A stretch of 52,782 nucleotides of DNA from positions 71,504 through 124,285 of the forward strand of contig NW_003116456.1 of NCBI RefSeq assembly GCF_000003605.2. Reading direction: 5' to 3'. The stretch is from Saccoglossus kowalevskii (taxonomy: Eukaryota > Hemichordata > Enteropneusta > Harrimaniidae). The notes under the pieces were generated by a model, which saw only the letters and a program-made list of their open reading frames with translations, made no database searches and was not told where the DNA came from. A program made the translations under genes and the position numbers. This document shows positions 48,513-52,782 of this stretch, in pieces (position 1 is the stretch's first letter; every line of letters starts with the position of its first letter).

Positions 48513-48540
48513 TATTTAAACGGAATGAGCTAATTTGCAT
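48513..48540 (-). promoter_or_regulatory. Candidate chordin promoter: TATA-like box and octamer
   Basis: On the - strand an octamer ATGCAAAT (48540-48533) lies 12 bases upstream of TTTAAATA (48520-48513). This would place transcription start near 48485 and give a 5'UTR of about 210 bases before the ATG at 48271. The octamer is a POU-factor site. The proposal rests on motif spacing only. Confidence 0.4.
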
Positions 48541-51500
48541 AAATCATTCAATCCACAGGTTTCAGCAGTTGCCCACCCATTCCGACAGCTTCATTATAGC
48601 CGATAGTGAATTCATTACCATGTATAAGTGTTCAATTCGGCGTGCTTTGTGCAAGTGGTTCGTCACTACTGTCGTACGTTTTCATTTTTTCCTTTGCGAC
48701 GTTAAATTAGCCAAGCGCCCACTTTCAGGCGCAGTGACTTGAACAGTAACCTCGCCTGTTGTATCCATAACAGACTTTCTCAAACGTGAATTCAATTTAC
48801 CATCTGAACTCGACATTAATTGGCCCTCTGACTTCTCATTGTTTGGCCAACGGTTCTCCAGTAAAGGGTTCATTACGCAACACCCTTGCTGTGAGTGTCG
48901 GTAGCAATTCCTTTCTTTTCAGTGTATTCGGGTTGTTTATGTTCAAATCATACGGACAAAGCCAACTCGAAGTGCCACCTTTCTCCCGCAGTACAATTTT
49001 AGAGGTTCATGCACACATAAGTATAGGGGCCACCTCAACTAGATAATAAAGTAAAAATTCCTCATTTTCATGGTCATAAACTTGAAGTTCTTAAAATTAA
49101 ATATAATCGCGAATTGAAGGCCTGTCACTAGAGTTTTCTAAGGGCATGACATTATACCAGGCGTGTCAAGTGGTCAATTAACGCGTTTACGGCTAATAGC
49201 CAGGTTTGGAGGATGAAATGACCACTTTACTACCGGACATGCTCAATGTCATGTGATACCGCACATCAACTGTTGAAAATATACGAAAATGACCATCGCT
49301 GTGGTCATTTATGCGAAACCGATGCGACCTTTAAAACCCGGCTAAATTACGGATTGTTTCACTGTACAAACATCTCCAATACAAATAATAGACTGGTTTG
49401 TCTATAGGTGTAGATAGACGGTATCTTTCCCCGCCTTTTCTCGTACTCAAACCATCCCAGACGCTTTATTGAGTAGTAAAATGTTTCACACCACTTGAAT
49501 AATAGTTTTCGTCTTTTCACACATTCTCTTCGCGCCTTCTTAATAATAGCAACGATCAGCCGTGAATCCCCTGGCTATTAAACTAACTAATCGGCTATTC
49601 TGACGTGTCTGGCTGACGTTTAAACGTGATTTTTTTTGTATACAAATCCAGCTACCGTAAGTGAAACAAGATTGTATATTTTTTGTTCGGAAATCAATAT
49701 TCCACAATGTCGATTTAATTTACCATACTTTTCAGAATCGAATTCGTAGTCACTTTTCAACAACTTGAAGCTAGTAAATCACTATTCAAACTAAAGGGGC
49801 CATCATGTCCCTGCTTTCTAGTACATACACTGTGTCGTCAACATCAAGTCAGTAAATCAATTATATGTCCACTGGATTCAATTACAAGGCGTTTTCAAAG
49901 AACAACTTTTCGACAAATGACATCGGTCGTATTGACATAGGGATTTTTGTAGTTGATTACAACATCACTTTTCTTTATATAACTAATGTTGAGTACTCTC
50001 CAAGTAGTTATGTATTGCCGGGGATTGTAATTGATGAGCATAACTGCAATTATTTTATGAATAATATTCACTGTACGACAATATTTGTTCCCAAATCAGC
50101 GTATGCGTGTATGTGGTATTAATAGTTTCGAACACACAATTAAACAACTGTGGTCATCCTGTGGATAGTCTAAGTACTCATTATCATACTACCAGTAATC
50201 CAGTCTTATAGAAGCAACACAGTATTTTTCACTGACTGGATCATCCAGGCTTCAAATTCAGCAAAACATATTATTTGATCCGGAAACAAAACTCGTCATT
50301 TCCTTCATCATTTCTAAAATAGCCTTTGAATCGATCTATAATTTGATTTTATTTAATTTACCTGAACCCCATTATTTTACAGATTTTTTATTTATTTCTC
50401 CATTAAAAAATATGCAATCATTAATAAGATTTATTTTGTGACAATTGATTGGCGTTCAAAGAGTTGTTCAACGCAACATTCGATGACGAGAATTCGTGCA
50501 CCTTTCACTTCTACTCATAACATCGGTTTCCACGTTAACGTCAACGGCTGAATGCGGCGCTGTTCAGTCCCGGCTGTCCCAAGCAAAGACGCTATGACGT
50601 TGAATTAAAAATATCGTTATCGAGTCGCTAGTCTGATCTTGGATCTCATCAGCTACATGATTAGCCCGGTGGTTTCAGCATATAATTGATCGGTTTCAGT
50701 AGACTGTTATCACGAAAGTTATTTCAAGCTGTGTACGAATGAACCGCCAAATATAGAGTTTTTTCGAGCAAAGTTACGGAAAGCATTCGGCAATAAAGGG
50801 GCTCATGATACTCGCCACCCGTTGCCGAGTATCAAAGCCAGCAACAATTTTGCGTCCGAGGCCAGACAATTATTGCGTAGACCACACACCTTTCACGGTT
50901 GTTCAGTCATTTGTAGGAGTTCAAGTGTTATGTTTTTAATTTATCAGTACAACCACAAACTGTTAAATGCACTCATCTTACAAAGAAGACATTTATAGCG
51001 CTCGGAGGAGAATAGTCCTGTAAGAAACAACATTCTTGCGACATGATACCGCCATAAAAGTATTTACAATTTGACTCTTGTCGAACCAAAGAGTCGAAAA
51101 CACTAGGAATGCTTTCCAAACTGGACTCATTTACGACAAACGCTCGACAGGACCCCCTCCCGTCCCCACCCACGGTGATGAATCACTACCGATAAAGCCT
51201 TGTTCATTATTCCTGATATTGTTTCTCTTTTAGCTTTATTGTTCATCTAACACCCCGTAATTCCTTTTTGTATTTGCTCGCTCTTTTGTACACGGATGCT
51301 TTTTTTAAATAGAGCATTTTCTCTCCTGGATTTGGAAGTTTGAATGAGCGGATCTGACCCCTCTTTGTTTGATCGCGGTGCCAACAAAAAGGGTGTGTGC
51401 GAAATTCTTAATTAAGCTCTTTTTACGCGTCCCGCTTTTCACACGTTTGCCACCATGGTTTCACACGTAACGTGTCAGAACTCGCCAGCAGGTGCTAACC

Positions 51501-52782
51501 TTATTGTGTTTGCCTGGCAAATCCACACTGTTTAACAATAACCAAATGAGAGGTATACACAATTGGATTTCTCACATTCCCCGAAAATTTGTTCAATCGA
51601 TTGACGTCGACAGCCAGTATGACTTTCCGTTGAGTGTCCGATGCCCGGTGTATTTTAATACAAGTATCGTGAAAGGCGTCACAGGAGAGGGTGAAGAGCA
51701 TCGAAATAACATAACATTGTTCTTAATTATATTCCAGTACGAAGAGCACATTTACAATTGAATTCTAAAAAAAAATACTAAATCTTTTTTTGAAGAACGA
51801 CAAGGAAAAGATATAAATTCCCGATTCCATTTCGTAATTTTGATCATCCACATTTACCATGTGACGTTATTGTAGCATAGGATGTTACACTATAGCGTTT
51901 CTATGGTACGTGGACCTTGGTGACCATATCAATGCCGAGGAAAGGTGCCCAGGTCTACAAGCCCCTAGCTACCAAGATTATGGTGCCACAACAGTATGGA
52001 CAGGCTCACTGATGATAGTCTTAACGTTACACATATTGTCTAAAGATGGGGGGCGGTCATTCTACATTTTGACTATTATGTAGGTTCAAAAATAAATTTG
52101 CATTTTAACACACTTTCCATTCAGTCTACAGCTATCATATGATATACACTTATTGGAAAACCGTCCCGCGTAGAAAACACATACTACTGCATACTTTCTT
52201 TCAGAAGAACTCTCAGACTACAAAATACCGAAAAGTGGAATTTTTACCACGGAGCTTCATGTACTTCTTCTATGTAAATCTGTCCATGTCTCGTTGAACA
52301 TATTTTGAAATCCCCGCACCAACTCCACATCTCTAAACTATGGGAAACTTATTCCAATACATTACAAATAATCCATACATTATACAAGAGCTACAATTTG
52401 GCATCTTATATAGAAAGAATTTTAAGACATCTCTCACCATGGACAACGATGAAATCACAAAATAGATTATGTTACCAAGAAATCAAGGCCGGTCGGCCTC
52501 TTTAGTATATAAACTAATTATTATAGTATTGCCTTGGTGAAATGTAATTCCGACTGAGAAACAACGGTGTTCTTACTCCGCGAAAGAGGGCGGAGGGGGG
52601 GGGGGGCTTGAGGATGGATACGCAAGTACTGTTCGAATTTGGCGGAGAAGAGGGGTGTAGCTTTATATTTATAGAGTTGGCATTACGCGGTCGCGGAAAA
52701 CCGTAAAGTTTACATTTTTCTTAAGTCAGGGAAAGGAACATAAATTATTTGTTTGTAAACGTCACTTCCCTTTACGCGTCGA
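48541..52782. other. Upstream region of chordin, no gene seen
   Basis: No exon is recognised on either strand. An 85-codon frame at 49865-50122 (+) starts MSTGFNYKAFSKNNFSTNDI but has no family features. A short inverted repeat, GATACTCG/CGAGTATC, lies at about 50806-50832, and a G-run near 52594-52606. Chordin enhancers may lie here but cannot be read from one sequence. Confidence 0.5.

Noticed and set aside
49865-50122. 85-codon + strand frame
   Set aside because: It is AT-rich and has no recognisable domain, splice signals or neighbouring exons.

Overview
The window is invertebrate animal genomic DNA: AT-rich, with coding exons split by GT-AG introns, many short repeats and one assembly gap. 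A chordin with four CHRD and four VWC domains, together with NIT-domain guanylate cyclases, fits a marine invertebrate. A hemichordate or other deuterostome is my best guess, but the sequence alone does not settle it. Three genes can be supported to exon level, and most of the rest is repeat-rich non-coding DNA.

Layout. 1-2641: no gene seen, apart from a CpG-rich block near 540-1030. 2642-3169: a 16-copy 33-bp minisatellite carrying CRE-like palindromes. About 3646-8720: a complex tandem array whose units carry two conserved hairpins. 8721-14390: no supported gene, but a 335-bp MITE at 11661-11995. 14390-21430: segment A, with a core promoter, a likely 5'UTR exon and a six-exon receptor guanylate cyclase (GC-A, + strand, 684 aa). 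21430-25340: intergenic, with an 851-bp gap and a ~140-bp tandem repeat. 25340-36380: segment B, a diverged duplicate of segment A, with its own promoter, a LINE remnant in intron 1 and a second six-exon cyclase (GC-B, + strand, 647 aa). 36700-40810: a TTAA-flanked MITE, a TA microsatellite, a weak ORF cluster and another MITE. 40812-48271: chordin on the - strand with 21 confidently mapped coding exons and one tentative terminal exon. 48272-52782: chordin promoter and upstream sequence.

Function. GC-A and GC-B each have one membrane helix, a NIT (nitrate/nitrite-sensing) ectodomain, a second membrane helix, a signalling helix and an apparently intact guanylate cyclase catalytic domain. They should turn an extracellular, probably nitrogen-oxide-related, signal into cGMP. 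They are about 95% identical in protein and share every exon boundary, while most intronic sequence has diverged. Chordin is the secreted BMP antagonist of dorsoventral patterning. It converges tail-to-tail on GC-B, and I see no functional link beyond proximity.
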